DNA from: Pseudopithomyces maydicus
Lineage: Eukaryota > Ascomycota > Dothideomycetes > Pleosporales > Didymosphaeriaceae
DNA: 64,000 nt
Direction of reading: 5' to 3'
NCBI GenBank assembly: GCA_026873275.1
Contig: JANTUC010000013.1
Span: forward strand, 1,178,001 to 1,242,000
This document shows, piece after piece, positions 11,841 to 22,794 of the stretch. A program made the translations under genes and the position numbers. A model generated the notes under the pieces. The model saw only the letters and a list, made by a program, of their open reading frames with translations, had not been told where the DNA came from and made no database searches. How positions within the stretch are numbered: position 1 is the first letter of the stretch; every line of letters starts with the position of its first letter.

Positions 11841-12507
11841 CTAAAGTGAGTGAGTTGGTGAATCGTTTGTGGAAGAACTTCATCAGTGAGTTACTTTGGA
11901 GATCGCTCGAGATGTGTGAAAGATTGGTGTTGGGAGTCCGGCGAAGAGAGGGAATGCTGGTTCCAAGGGAAGAGTGTTTGTGGTTCCAATCAGAAGATGT
12001 GGCGTTTGCAGAATGTAAGGCTTTGAGCGGGGTGAGTTAATGATGTGTCGGCGGCACCTTGGGTGTTGATAGGAAGTGCGGGCCTGGCGCCATGACACCA
12101 CCAAACAATCTGATTGCGTCCTTATCTTGTGCACACCACACTGAACAGACAATTCACCACTGACCAACATCAACATGCAAGAGCTAACGAAGATTCAATA
12201 TGATGTATATATATTCGCATACGCGCCGCCTCGCAGATGGAAAACATCCTCGCATCACATATGCATAATTACAGCGACATAGCGAGGAGATGGGTATCAA
12301 AAATCCAAACCGAATAGACAACCACGCCAAATGCACCCAACGCCCCATCATAAGAATACCTACCCAACCAGTCCAAATAGTCAACAGCAAGTCCGCATAC
12401 ATGAAGTAAAGATGAACACTTGCAATATACCCATGACAATAAGACTGCTATATGTCAGAGTCTTGAAACAACAGCAGGCAAGAGTGGTGCTCGGATCATA
12501 TGCGTAC
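11841..12507. other. Intergenic region
   Basis: No coding exon recognised. AT-rich near 12190-12400. It lies between the 5' side of the 60-aa membrane protein gene and the 3' end of the zinc-finger gene. Confidence 0.5.
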
Positions 12508-14228
12508 CTAAAGATTGTACAAATCATCCTGCTGCAGACCCCACTCTTTAAATACTCCCTCCAGAGACTCCTCTTGTGAGAATTGCTGCGATGGCGGTGT
12601 GGCCGCAGTAGGATATGCTGGGTGGCCGTCAAATGCGATACCTGGAAAGGGGACATGCTGGACTGGAGAGGTGGCATGGCTCGAAGCAATGTTCTGACTC
12701 CCAACGTTCTGACTCCCTATGTTCTGACTTCCAATGTTCTGACTCCCAGTATTCTGGCTCCCAATATTCATCGTGTGTGATTGCTGAATTGGGCGGCGCA
12801 CAAGCCTCCGTTGAGGCGGAATGGACGTTGAAGGGCTGACAATACCGGGCGAGTGAATGGCATGCGCATAGTTGGGCGTCGTCGGTGCATCGATGAAGCC
12901 TCCGATGCCAGCAAAGCTCACCGTATCATTGGGTGATCTTGGTGGCTGCGGTTGGGGTTGCGGGACCATCTGCGGTGTCATCAACAGCGGGGGTTGGCTT
13001 GAGGTATGTTTGCGAATTTAGATGGATGCTGCCAGTTATGCGACGCTGCATCGTAGACTTGCTGCAGTAAGTTGCCAAGATTGGCTTCGTGGTAGATTGG
13101 CTGGCCATGGTCAATCGCTCCAGAGACAATTTGAAGCTCTCTCAACAGCGCTTCAGTAGTCGGGGTGCGCGCCCACGATAATGTAAGACAAGAGTTCGAG
13201 TTTACCCCTTTGTTCTGGCTTTCCCGCTGAATTTTAGTCATGAGACTCCGGCGAAACGGTTCCTGAGCAATGAGGGTATGGTTAAATGAGGCATTGAAAT
13301 CCCAGTGAAGCTGCTGATCACTCGTATGCTCGTCCTTCACATGCGTCACAAATTCGTCTACGCCATGATAGACCTTGCCATACCCCCCAAGCAAGTCATA
13401 GGATTGACAGTATCCGCATCCGATGGAGTCGTGCTTGTCAATATCATCTCTCAAGAGGAAGCTTATATGACTATCGCGGAAATGTTTGTCGAAGGCGTTC
13501 TTTTTCTTCAACCTACAATATGGACACCATAGTGTCTTCCGCTCAGAACCCGTTCTAGCAACTATCTTGGGGACAGGTGGTCTTTTGGTAACTTTGTTTG
13601 TATTCGAGTGACTTGTGATGTTCGTGGACGACGAGCCTCGAGAGGAGACGGAGCGGGTGCCGGTCGAGCTGCTTCGCTGGAGGGGTGGATGCGGCGGGTG
13701 GAGGTGGTGTGGGGCGAACGATGTGGCGGTGGCGCGTGTGTTATCGATAGGTGGTCGCGTAGGATTTAATGAAGGCGACCGGCCTCTTTCCTTCGTTTCA
13801 TCTGAGACATGCATCAGTTCCGAACGCCTTTATTTTCGGATCCTCGGCTTGCAGGTACTCGTCGGGGCAGGTTTACCCAGGATGCAGATACTACGCGACA
13901 TGCACCCACAGACGCCTCTGCTCGCGACTAGGACCCGCTCTGCTAACGAGAAAGACCACTTACTAGTAGCAATCTGATCGATCAAGTTTCCTAGTAATTC
14001 CTCAGGAAACGTCTTCAGCGAGCCAACAAGCTCATCCACAGCCGCGCGGCCTTCTTCCCTGTGTATGTCGAACAGTATGCCGATGCTGGCAGCGTCGAGC
14101 TTGGCTATGGTCAAGATGTCGTCTCTGTTAATCCCAGAGTTGACCAGACGGGCGAGGAGTGTGAGATCCCATGGCGAGCGTTGCGACGGACTGGCGGTCG
14201 ACGGTGTGGGCGGGTGCGAGGAGATCAT
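12508..14228 (-). CDS. Zinc-finger (atypical C2H2-like) nuclear protein with disordered tail; probable one-base frameshift
   Basis: Exon 1 is 14228-13964 and exon 2 is 13801-12508, joined by a 162-bp intron with strong sites (GTAAGT..TCTCAG). The N-terminus (WDLTLLARLVNSGINRDDIL, then FPEELLGNLIDQIA) looks helical. A Ser/Thr/Pro-rich region precedes a Cys/His module: CPYCRLKKKNAFDKHFRDSH, then CGYC and a spaced H..H (VTHVKDEH). The C-terminal 170 residues are Gln/Pro/Ser-rich with five to six GSQN repeats and end DDLYNL. Near 12989 the frame breaks: exon 2 as written stops after ANPRC, but one extra base in the C5 run (plus-strand G5, 12989-12993) joins it to PPLLMTPQMV and the long tail, giving 519 aa. 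A separate downstream gene is less likely because the tail has no good promoter-side start. A role in transcription is inference. Confidence 0.62.
12691..12769 (-). repeat. 15-bp coding minisatellite (Gly-Ser-Gln-Asn repeats)
   Basis: About five imperfect copies of a 15-base unit (plus strand GTTCTGACTCCCAAC) encode repeated (Ile/Val)-Gly-Ser-Gln-Asn in the disordered tail of the zinc-finger protein. The unit length is a multiple of three, so copy-number change keeps frame. Confidence 0.85.
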
Positions 14229-15795
14229 CTCAACTGTGATCAGGCTGAGAGCATGAGCTGGGGCAGCTCGCGGGAGGTCTGAAGGCAGTCAGTATTGCAG
14301 AAGCTGGCGTGCAAGTAGTCGAAGCTGCACACCTCAGCGAGCGATGATGTGAAAGCGTCACGTCGGGCAAGGCTACAAGGCAATAACCACCTTGGCTGGC
14401 CTTGTCAGTCGCTTGCAACGCGCGTCGGCGGAAGAGAAGCGGTGGGGAAGAGGCGGTGGACAGGAGCACGGCTGGCTGTGCGAACAACAGTGCGGTGGAA
14501 GAAGACAGAGACAGAGACGAGGTGCAAGTGCCCAACTATGCTCATGGGAGACGTGTGAAGAAAACAACACCAAGCTCCCCAGAAGACGGAGCAACTTGCA
14601 CATGACAGCACGGCGGAGAGCAGTCGGGACATGCCGGGGCAGTGGCGCAAGCTCCAGGGCCGTCCCTCCGTCATCTCTCCTCCTACCCCCTTCAAACTCG
14701 CCGCATCACGCATGCGTACAAGCTCCACACTGCCACCCTGGGCACACGCTTGATTCGCTTCCCTGCCAATCCGTCCAATAGATGTTGAAAGCGTCGCAAA
14801 TGCCACCCTTTTCGCTGGGTTGAAAATGCCCGTGTTTTGGCGGCAAAGCGGCGAGCTTTGCTGTCTCCGAGCTCCAGACTCCCGTCCCAGGCGCGTTTCC
14901 CAACTGATGAGCAGCACCACGCAACTGATGCTCATGGAAATCCCTCAGCCGTGCTTTCGCGGGCTGGCTGTGGATATGAGGCGTGCTGACGCACCAGGGC
15001 GCGCGCGCGCGCAGCGCACAGTTTCGCCAGCCTTGCAGCACCAAATTTTCACGAATGCACGCGCGGCTTGGAACTGCTCGTGATCCTCGAGCATCTACCT
15101 GCCGTGCCACGGTCGGGTTCCTGGATTGCGTGTCCAATTGATGCTGCTGGCCTCGCGAAGGGCTCGGTTCCACTGGCAGCCATCCATGTACGGTACACGA
15201 CTCCCCCGGCCCATGAGGCGTTCGGCCGCGTAGCGCGGCTACTCTCGACCCAGTGAAACGACAATGATTACCAAGGATGGTTCTCTCGTTATGGTCGTCT
15301 CCCATGTTCGCTCTGCGTTGCAGTGGTTCTGAGGCTGAAAGTTAGACCGCCGCGGACTTGCGGAGATAAGCAGCAGCATGGTGGTTTGACACCCGTGGAC
15401 ACTACGCACGACATAGGTACAGTAGATACGAAGAACAACGTTCAATAGTGCGCTAGCCAGCTTCAGCAGTGATATGCTCTCAAGGAAGAACGTCCTATGT
15501 CAAATCAAGTGCCAGCATACCGCTGGATAATGCTGCTGGCGTACTCCACCAAAGCATCTCGCCCATTGACTGTCATCAGTAAGCTTTGAGCTCCAAGAAT
15601 TCTACATCGAAGTGATGATACAAACAGACACACGGGCCCTTTGACGAGTGCATTTTGAAGAAGGACAAATTATTACTATGTTGTTATTTGTTCAGAAAAT
15701 TTATATACATTGTCGTCTTCTCAAACCTCCCACCATCTCGTATCCTCCTCTTTCACACATGCCTCTTTCCAGTATTACACCTCTTACAACCAGCA
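14229..15795. other. Intergenic region, GC-rich
   Basis: Overlapping open frames on both strands, none resembling a protein family. The interval holds a run of alternating GC at 14999-15012. It would contain the promoter of the zinc-finger gene on the left and the 3' flank of the repeat-protein gene on the right. Confidence 0.5.
14999..15012. repeat. Alternating (GC)n tract
   Basis: Seven GC dinucleotides in a row; such tracts can adopt Z-DNA. No function inferred. Confidence 0.8.
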
Positions 15796-16318
15796 CTAGT
15801 TCAATGTCGCAGCAGCAGCCGCATCATCGGGGTTGTTGCCCTTGAGAGCTGCAAGGATACTAGCGATATCTTCCTGCCTCTTCGCAATGCCTGCAAGTGC
15901 CGCCCCCGCACCACCGGGGAGGTTCTGGCCCAAACCAGAAAGAATGCTGTCGAGGTCGAGCTGAGCATCGCGCTTGGTCATGGCCGTCTCGGCGGCATTC
16001 GCATCATCAGGGTTGTTGGCTCGGAGGGCCTCGAGAATATCCGTCACATCGTCGCGGCGGTCCTGCTTGACCCATGCTTCCGGCTCAGGCTCGGCGGACC
16101 GGATCTTGACCTTCATGGCCGCAGCAGCCGCGTCGGCATCCTCGGGGTTGTTTGCACGGAGAGCGGAGAGAATGGAAGCGACGTCGGTCTGGGGGTCGCG
16201 CTTCACTGGGGAGGGTATCAGTATGATTAATCAAGTTGCTGGACAGGTCACAATCACCAGCTGCACCGAAGACGGCGCTAGAGAAGGATGCAGCTGCAAC
16301 AATGGTGGTGAACTTCAT
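15796..16318 (-). CDS. Secreted repeat protein with dibasic sites (candidate Kex2-processed repeat precursor)
   Basis: Two exons, 16318-16258 and 16205-15796, with a 52-bp intron, give 156 aa. Residues 1-20 form a signal peptide (MKFTTIVAAASFSSAVFGAA). The rest is four related units of about 27-31 residues. Units 1, 3 and 4 open with Lys-Arg and unit 2 with KQDRRD. The shared core is D(V/L/I)xxIL(S/E/A)(A/G)L(R/G/K)xN followed by an Ala/Asp-rich end. A 15-residue acidic spacer (EPEPEAWV region) follows unit 1. There is no Cys or Tyr in the mature part. Secretion and Kex2 cleavage at KR in the Golgi would release short amphipathic peptides. Family: fungal Kex2-processed repeat proteins by layout only; neighbours offer no tailoring enzymes. 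An alternative is an uncleaved helical secreted protein. Confidence 0.75.
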
Positions 16319-16456
16319 GGTGAATGATTAAAGTGGTAAATTTGGTTTTGGAAGAAAGGATATGATTGTGAAGAAAATAGAGAAATGTGACCGGCACTTG
16401 GATGAGATGTTTAGATTGAGATGAGAATACCAAGATGAACAGGCAAGATGCCTTGC

Positions 16457-16464
16457 CTTTATAG
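16457..16464 (-). promoter_or_regulatory. TATA-box-like element of the secreted repeat protein gene
   Basis: Minus-strand TATAAAGG, about 140 bp upstream of the ATG at 16318. TATA promoters are common for highly or conditionally expressed secreted-protein genes. By sequence match only. Confidence 0.45.
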
Positions 16465-17937
16465 CACAACAACTGTGATCTACTACCGAGGAAACAATCG
16501 ACGCCAGGTATAGCACCTGATGTGGGAACTGCATCAAATGGGTTCGGGGTTCCACGGGCAGTCGTAGTCCCGTGTGAGATCGACTCAGCCGCGGCCTGGG
16601 GTACCAAGCCATCAGGCACGAGTGCATGAAATGTGTGGAAACGTTCCAATCTGAGATAGACATTCGTGTTTTTGACTTTTGGGGTTGGTGTTTCGAGCGA
16701 TCGTGAAGCGTGCCAAGTTTCGGGCTATTGCTGAAACATCGTGCGAACACCACCACGACGCCGATCTAGGAACTTCGGTTGTGCCACTGAGCTATCTCCA
16801 CAAGAATTCAAACCTTGGGCTGTCATTATTGGAGGCAGGCTTCAGACGTTTTTTGTTCCACAACAGGAACAGGCATGGAGTACCAGCCCATCCGAAGCTT
16901 AGGAGAGCCACAAAGCTTGTCCTGTATCAATGCGCAAAGCATGGTCGTGTCCGCCCTTCATGATTCCGATTTATTTGTACGATGTGAAAGCAGTGGTTGT
17001 TCGCACTACGTCGTCTACATTTGGTCGCTGAAAAGCATGAGGTTTGAATGGGATACTGCGAGGTGCGAAAGTTTATGCGCGCGCTGGCGGCTCGAGCGGT
17101 CGAACATCGAGTGATAATAATCAAGACCTCTTGTCCGTTAGTGGAGGTGTATTCTGAATGTCGGGAGACTTACATTGCCTACTCAAGCCAGCCGTCTGCA
17201 GTGTTAGCACATCAACCTAGCCATCAAGTAGCGATGAATTGCTGTTGTACACAAGCGTACTCTGTGGACGGGCTCGAGAAAGCTCTCATGTATACATGTG
17301 GAAGGCATTGAGTTGGTCTACAGCGCACCGAAAGCTCCTCCGAACTCTAGGAATTCCAGGTACCAGCACGGAAGCCGTCGCAACACTGCTGAAAGTGTTC
17401 ATCGGTCTATTTTCGGACGGAGCCTATCGAGATGGGTAAATAGGAGACCTGTCCCGCTGTCAAGTCATTCAGCGGAGCGGTGTACAGCGTAGGAGGGTCA
17501 ACTTTCATTCTAGCCTTGGAGATGAAGTTGCGCGAAAAGCTTGGCATGCCCGAGCTGGCCAAGTATCATCAGAACGGAGCTGTCAAGGGCAATTGGCATC
17601 CCGCTGCATCAGACCAAGGGTCTAGAAACCCCGGAATCCGCTTGTGGAGTGCAATGGAGCCCATTGAGCTCTTTTGCAGTCATCCGCAGGCGTCATCACA
17701 GCATGCACGGAGACTGGCCAGAGGGACGCCGAAAATGAAATTAAGAGCAGCTAAAGTGGGAACTTGCTCCTCAGATTGCTGATCTAGAGTACATGTTTTA
17801 CACAATCCGAGCTGCCACTAGACTAGGAAATGATGTAGTCGTAGTCTTGTATGCACACACCCCATCCGCAAAATTTTCCACCCTGAGACCCGACCCGAAG
17901 ACCCGAATAGCAGAGTGAACCCAGCAACGCACACCCT
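16465..17937. other. Intergenic region
   Basis: No coding exon recognised in about 1.5 kb. A stretch at 16735-16815 has weak tRNA-like words on the minus strand but does not fold as a tRNA (see rejected items). Confidence 0.5.
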
Positions 17938-18439
17938 CTATGCAACGTAGAGGAGGAGGAAAGACATCATGAGGGCGAAAAGACCAGTGGCTTCAGCGAA
18001 GGCGAAACCGAGAACGGCGTACTGGAAGAGCTGACCCCTGAGGGAAGGGTTGCGGGCAACACCCTGGATGAGGGCACCGAAAACTGTGCCGATACCGACA
18101 CCAGCACCAGCAAGACCGACGGTGGCGATACCGGCACCCTGGATCTTGGCGGCGGCGACCATAGCGGCGGCGGTCGACTCAGCAACGATGCCACGGCTCT
18201 GGATGATCTGACGGCCGGCGTTGTTCTTGAAGGCGTTGCGGACGGCGCTGTTCATGACGAGCGAGTTCTTGGGCTGGGCTGCTGGGTGTCAATTGATGCC
18301 AATGGCGACCGGAGAGCTCTCAATGGATGGAGCTGCGATGCGTACCCTTGGTGGAGATGAAGCGCGCAGCAGGCTTGCTGGTCTGGACGGAGCGGGCGGC
18401 CAGGCGGGCGGCGCCGAAAGAGCGGGCGATGGCAACCAT
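17938..18439 (-). CDS. ATP9: Mitochondrial ATP synthase subunit 9 (F0 subunit c), nuclear-encoded precursor
   Basis: Proteolipid of the rotating c-ring of F1F0 ATP synthase in the inner mitochondrial membrane. Exons 18439-18346 and 18281-17938, with a 64-bp intron after FISTK, give 145 aa, the usual precursor length in filamentous fungi. The presequence is Arg/Ser/Ala-rich (MVAIARSFGAARLAARSV). The mature part has two membrane helices: the first carries the glycine-rich motif (AGAGVGIGTVFGALIQG), the loop is ARNPSL, and the second (YAVLGFAFAEATGLFALMM) carries the proton-binding acidic residue in FAEATG. Some fungi keep this gene in mtDNA; here it is nuclear, with an import signal. The last codons read LLLYVA. 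Confidence 0.98.
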
Positions 18440-20019
18440 TGTGAATTGACCGGTCGGAGTGAGCGGAGATGGATTGGGGATGGAATGGAGTTGCAATGGA
18501 TGCAGGTGTGGTTGAGAAGGACGGGAGGAGGCGCAGAAAAATCCGCGAGAAAGAGAAGGAGCTATCGCTGACCTAAGCAGGGCCCAAGCTCCGCAAGCCC
18601 GGGCCGACTCGGAATCACCAGGGGAACAATCGCTATCTGAGTATGCACATCAAGTCTTTCAGGAAATCATCGACCGCATTTCAGTGGGGAAATTGGGTTG
18701 TTCTGCTTGCGTTGCAGGTGTCGGGAGCTCTACGGCGCCTTCCGCAAGCTCTCTTGTAGCTTCGACAGAGGGTCGTGTCACAACATGGAACACCAATCCT
18801 GCCCTCGCACCTGTACTGGCAAATAATCATCATCTTGAACGGTTGTCATCAGACATGTCCATTCCTTTGCATGCAGCTGGTTTGTGCTTTGCTTCGTCTC
18901 GTTGGGCGTTGCTTGCAGGCCCTGCTGGTGGAAAATCTTGTCTTCCGTGCATTACACTAAAGCTTGACATGGATGGTGGTTGGTATAGGAAAGCCATTTT
19001 TAAGCCACAATGCGTGAGGTCATTTCGAAAGTGTCTTCGTATATATCATTTACAACATAAATCTCCTGGCAGAAACTAATGGATGCATTTTACTTGTGTT
19101 GCGGCGATGGGTTGGTATCCTGTGTCCATAGGACTGTACAGTCGAGAGCGCAGTCACCAGCGTGGTCAACGATTCATTGGTGTCTTCGACAGGCTGTAAA
19201 CGAAGAACATATCACTCCCTTGCCCCTAAACCAAGATTCTGCACAACTTGTGTTGATCAATGACCAACAGCTGTTGCTTTGGTGCTTTCTTCGAGGGTCC
19301 GAGTGCGAGTGTGAGTTCGAGATGAATTCTGCTCCTTTCCATCATCTTTCTAGAAATCACAACTGTTGTAGCAGAAATTATCACCCCACTGCTCAGCACT
19401 GCGAGTGAAGAGAGGCAAGGAGATGTCGTGCCCGGTAGAGTATGTTTACCTTGCGATGATCCATAGACATGTGCATGCCATACTCACGGTTTCCCGTCTC
19501 CAGGGGGTGTCGATAGAAAATTGACATCATGAACGTCAAGGCAGCTATACTTAATTTCACCGTGTACATTGTTTCTATTCGTTCCATCTAAATCAATAGG
19601 CTTTAGTACTGAGTGCACTCAGTAGATGTAATGCTTTTGATGGATTGGAGTGCAAGAGCAGCAGATAGGTCATTCATCCTGCAGGTTGGGCCTGGGGTTG
19701 ACATTACAGTAATAGCCCGAGTCCAGCGAGTATCGGCTAATCCCTATGCTGGTGGACTCGAGCTTTCCAACAAAAGCATAAATGGGCAGTTCACCTTCAC
19801 CGTGCTCCTCAGTCTCCGCCCTCTCACTAGAAACAGGTGGGGTCGACGAAGGCGGGGTCTAACTACACTAGTGTAGGCACATGCGCTAGGTTAGCGCTCG
19901 GGCCTTGTCGCTTCGCGGCAGCGGCCATAACTTCTATATAGCTACCTACTCGACGCGCCCTTCACGCGCCAACACAATTCGCACTCACCTGTAGAGTAGG
20001 TCGCAGGCAAGGCGTCGCC
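18440..20019. other. Divergent intergenic region between ATP9 and the CCCH/RRM gene
   Basis: No coding exon recognised. It holds the promoters of both the minus-strand ATP9 and the plus-strand CCCH/RRM gene. Short open frames in the middle (18684-19880) look random. Confidence 0.55.
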
Positions 20020-22247
20020 ATGCAGCTTCTCGAAGAGGACAAACCTGCTTTCAAGCAATGGCTACTGCCAAAATTGGCCAATAGGTAACCCGATCCACCG
20101 CCGAGGTCCTACACTCTGCAACCACCAGCTAACAAGAACAGGTCAGATGCGGAGCCCGAAGTACTTGCTGACTACGTCGCTGAACTATTCGGAGGACCAG
20201 GTCCGCAAGAACAGATCAAGCGCAACAGCTCGGAACAGCTGTCCGACTTCCTAGGAGACTGTGAGTAGTTTCCTGGCCGTGCGCGCCATCCGTTCGATAC
20301 AATGCGCTGACCGAATTAGATACACAAACATTTGTCGACGAGATAGCTGCAGCGATAGAGAACAAGAGCTGGGCCGCGAAGCCACCGGCGACCGCACCCA
20401 CTGCACCCAAAGCTTTCGCCGGAATGCGTGCTTTTGCACCTGAAGCACCAGTGTTCGTCCCCCGAAGCCAAGCTGTCGAGAGCGCATCTTCACCGAACAG
20501 TGCAACCTCGATACCGACAGGACCACGTGCAGACCGATTGCAAATCCCCACCGGTCCAGCTACACACGGGCGGTACAATCAATCGAATAAGCGAAAGCAT
20601 CACGACCAAGACCGAAACCGTCCGCGAAACAATGGCAACGAGTATATAGCTGGCAACCCCGCCGGTGAGCGGCCATACAAACAGGTAGCACGCCGTGGCG
20701 GAGGAGGCGGAGGAAACGGCGGTAGAAGCGGAGCGACTGGGATGGCTTCCAGTCTCTCCTCCAACGCAGCGCCCTTCACCCCATTTGCTGCTCAAATACC
20801 AGCATCGCTGCCTCCACTTCCACCCATGGATCCTTCCAATCCCTTCAACCTTGTGGCCACAATGTCCGCTTTATTGGGTCAAGTGTATTCTGGACAAGCG
20901 TCTGATACTCGTGTGCCCAAAGTTAAATGCCCAAATTATGAGAACATGGGGATCTGCAAGCTAGGAAACTTCTGCCCATACAGTCATGGTGACGCAATGG
21001 TCGTGCCGGCAGATCCTCAATACGATCCAAACATGTCATCGCTTGCGATGCCGCAGAGCGGGAGTCTCCAGTCTTCCAACCGTTATCAGCGCCATGGACC
21101 TGATCGGGCCCCTTTCTCACAAGCTGGATTCTCGCGTGGGGCAGATACAGTTGTAGTCGAACCGATTCCGGAGGATTACTTCACTGGACAGCACGTTCGT
21201 GACTTCTTTTCGCAGTTCGGTCCCATTGTAGACGTACAAATGCATGGATACAAGCGTCTTGCCATAGTCAAGTTCGCTAACCACCATGCTGCACAGCGTG
21301 CCTTTGATAGCCCCAAGGTGATCTTCGATAACAGGTTTGTCAAGGTCTATTGGCACAAGCCTGGAAAAGATACCGCTACGCAGTCACAGGCGCCGGGCGA
21401 CGTGCCTGAGATTTACAGCGAAGACGAAGACATGATTGACCTAGAGGAAGTCAAGAAGAAGCAGGCCCTGAAACAAGCACAATGGCAGGAAAAGCGTAAG
21501 AAGGCCGAGGAAGTCAATGCTCGCTATCACCTGCTTGACGCCCAGGCCCGTGCCAAAGAGGAGGCAGTAGCCGAACTCAATCTACGTATCCAGGCAGCGG
21601 AGAGGGCTAAAGGGGTCGAAAAGATCAAAGAAAAGGAGCAAAGGGTCCCTGCAAGTGATCTAGCAAAGCTGCAATTCGAAGCTGAAGGGCTGTTCGCCAG
21701 CCAGGGTAGGTACACCAATGGTCAAGGCTCACCGTTTAGGGGTGGCTATCAAGGCCGTGGTGGCCCCCGCGGGGGACGAGGTGGCGGGGGACGGGGTGGT
21801 GTTGTGCGACTTGACAACCGCCCGCGGCGTCTTGCTGTTGCACGTGTTGGATCTGGATCGGATAAGGAGCTGGCATTGAAGCAATATCTGCTCAATGCGA
21901 AAGGTTGCAACGGTGTTCAGCCCCACGCCGAGCGGGCAGACACGCTCGTGGTCGGCTTTGAGCAACGCTACCAGGCGGAGATGGTAAGGCCCTCACGTAA
22001 TCTTTCGTCCTCGCAAAGTGCTAACAGGTATCAGTTCTTGAGCGAAGCGCTCCGCATTGCCAACGTCAACTCGACTGATCTATCCTGGATTCCCAACGAC
22101 GACGTCGTGGCTGTGCAGCAATCCACCGAAGATGATGAGCTTGTGGAGTCAAAGGACGAGTTGGACGAGGAGATGTCTGACGGGCAGATGGAACCGAAGA
22201 TGGAACTTGACCTTGACGTAGCTGACGACACGGATCAGTGGCTATGA
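20020..22247 (+). CDS. CCCH zinc finger / RRM RNA-binding protein (RBM26/27- and S. pombe Rmn1-like)
   Basis: Nuclear RNA-binding protein likely acting in RNA surveillance; Rmn1 belongs to the fission-yeast MTREC complex. Exons 20020-20084, 20142-20260, 20320-21983 and 22035-22247 give 686 aa. The last intron (51 bp, GTAAGG..TATCAG) is in frame and easily missed; removing it joins QAEM to FLSEALRIANV. Domains in order: an N-terminal PWI-like fold (about 1-85, FKQWLLPKLANR and LSDFL); a disordered region with a Gly-rich patch; one C-x8-C-x5-C-x3-H finger starting at Cys265 (CPNYENMGICKLGNFCPYSH); an RRM at about 338-408; a Lys/Glu/Ala coiled coil at about 430-500; an RGG box (GGPRGGRGGGGRGG); and an acidic C-terminus. 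Upstream lies the ATP9 promoter side and downstream, on the same strand, ERG5. Confidence 0.9.
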
Positions 22248-22794
22248 GAGTGGAGTGTATGATGACTGCATATCTGGCGCAACGGCATGGGCAACGGCAT
22301 GAGCATTGGGCATGGGCAATAGCATGGGCATTGGGCATGAGCGTTTGGTATACCCCGGCATGATGAGCATTTCCAGGCCTTGCTAAGGAGTTTCTGCAAC
22401 AGCACAAGCGTGCTTTCTCGAAGCTCCAAATGTACAAAACTTTCTTTAGTGAAGCATCCTCTGGCCAATGCGTGCGTGATGGTGACAGTGGCCTGGGGAG
22501 AGAGCTCCGCAGTGGACCACAATCCATGGGCGGGAATACGAGATGTTGACGGGTCCACGGGTCGGCGGTAGTCACCTGCAGATGGCACCACCAGCAAAAC
22601 GTAACCACCGTAGCTTCCGTTCGGAGTCTAAGCTCCGTTGGGAAAGGTGCAGCGAAAGTGCAGCATTGACCACTTTAGTTTGATTGGCAATCGCCCCTCG
22701 GACAGTACATTTTGCGCGCGCACCCCTTGAACCTTCGCAGACTGTCGCTACCTCGCCTTCTTTCTTGTTTTGCCCTGTTGCTGGTGTTCCCGCC
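22248..22794. other. 3' flank of the CCCH/RRM gene and promoter of ERG5
   Basis: Nothing coding seen. The first 100 bases hold a GGCATGRGC-type minisatellite. The last part before 22795 is the ERG5 promoter and leader; I saw no clear sterol-response motif. Confidence 0.5.
22280..22342. repeat. 12-bp-like minisatellite in the 3' flank
   Basis: Imperfect tandem copies built from GGCATGGGCAA and GGCATGAGCATT words, starting about 30 bp after the stop codon, so probably inside the 3' UTR of the CCCH/RRM transcript. Confidence 0.7.

Noticed and set aside
14706..15305. 199-codon minus-strand open frame between the zinc-finger and repeat-protein genes
   Set aside because: No domain, compositionally biased, overlapping frames on the other strand and a GC-alternating tract inside.
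16735..16815. tRNA-like words on the minus strand (ATAGCTCAGTGGC and GTGTTCGCACG)
   Set aside because: The A-box-like part is good, but the D stem does not close, the B box is poor and no acceptor stem pairs. No cloverleaf can be drawn.
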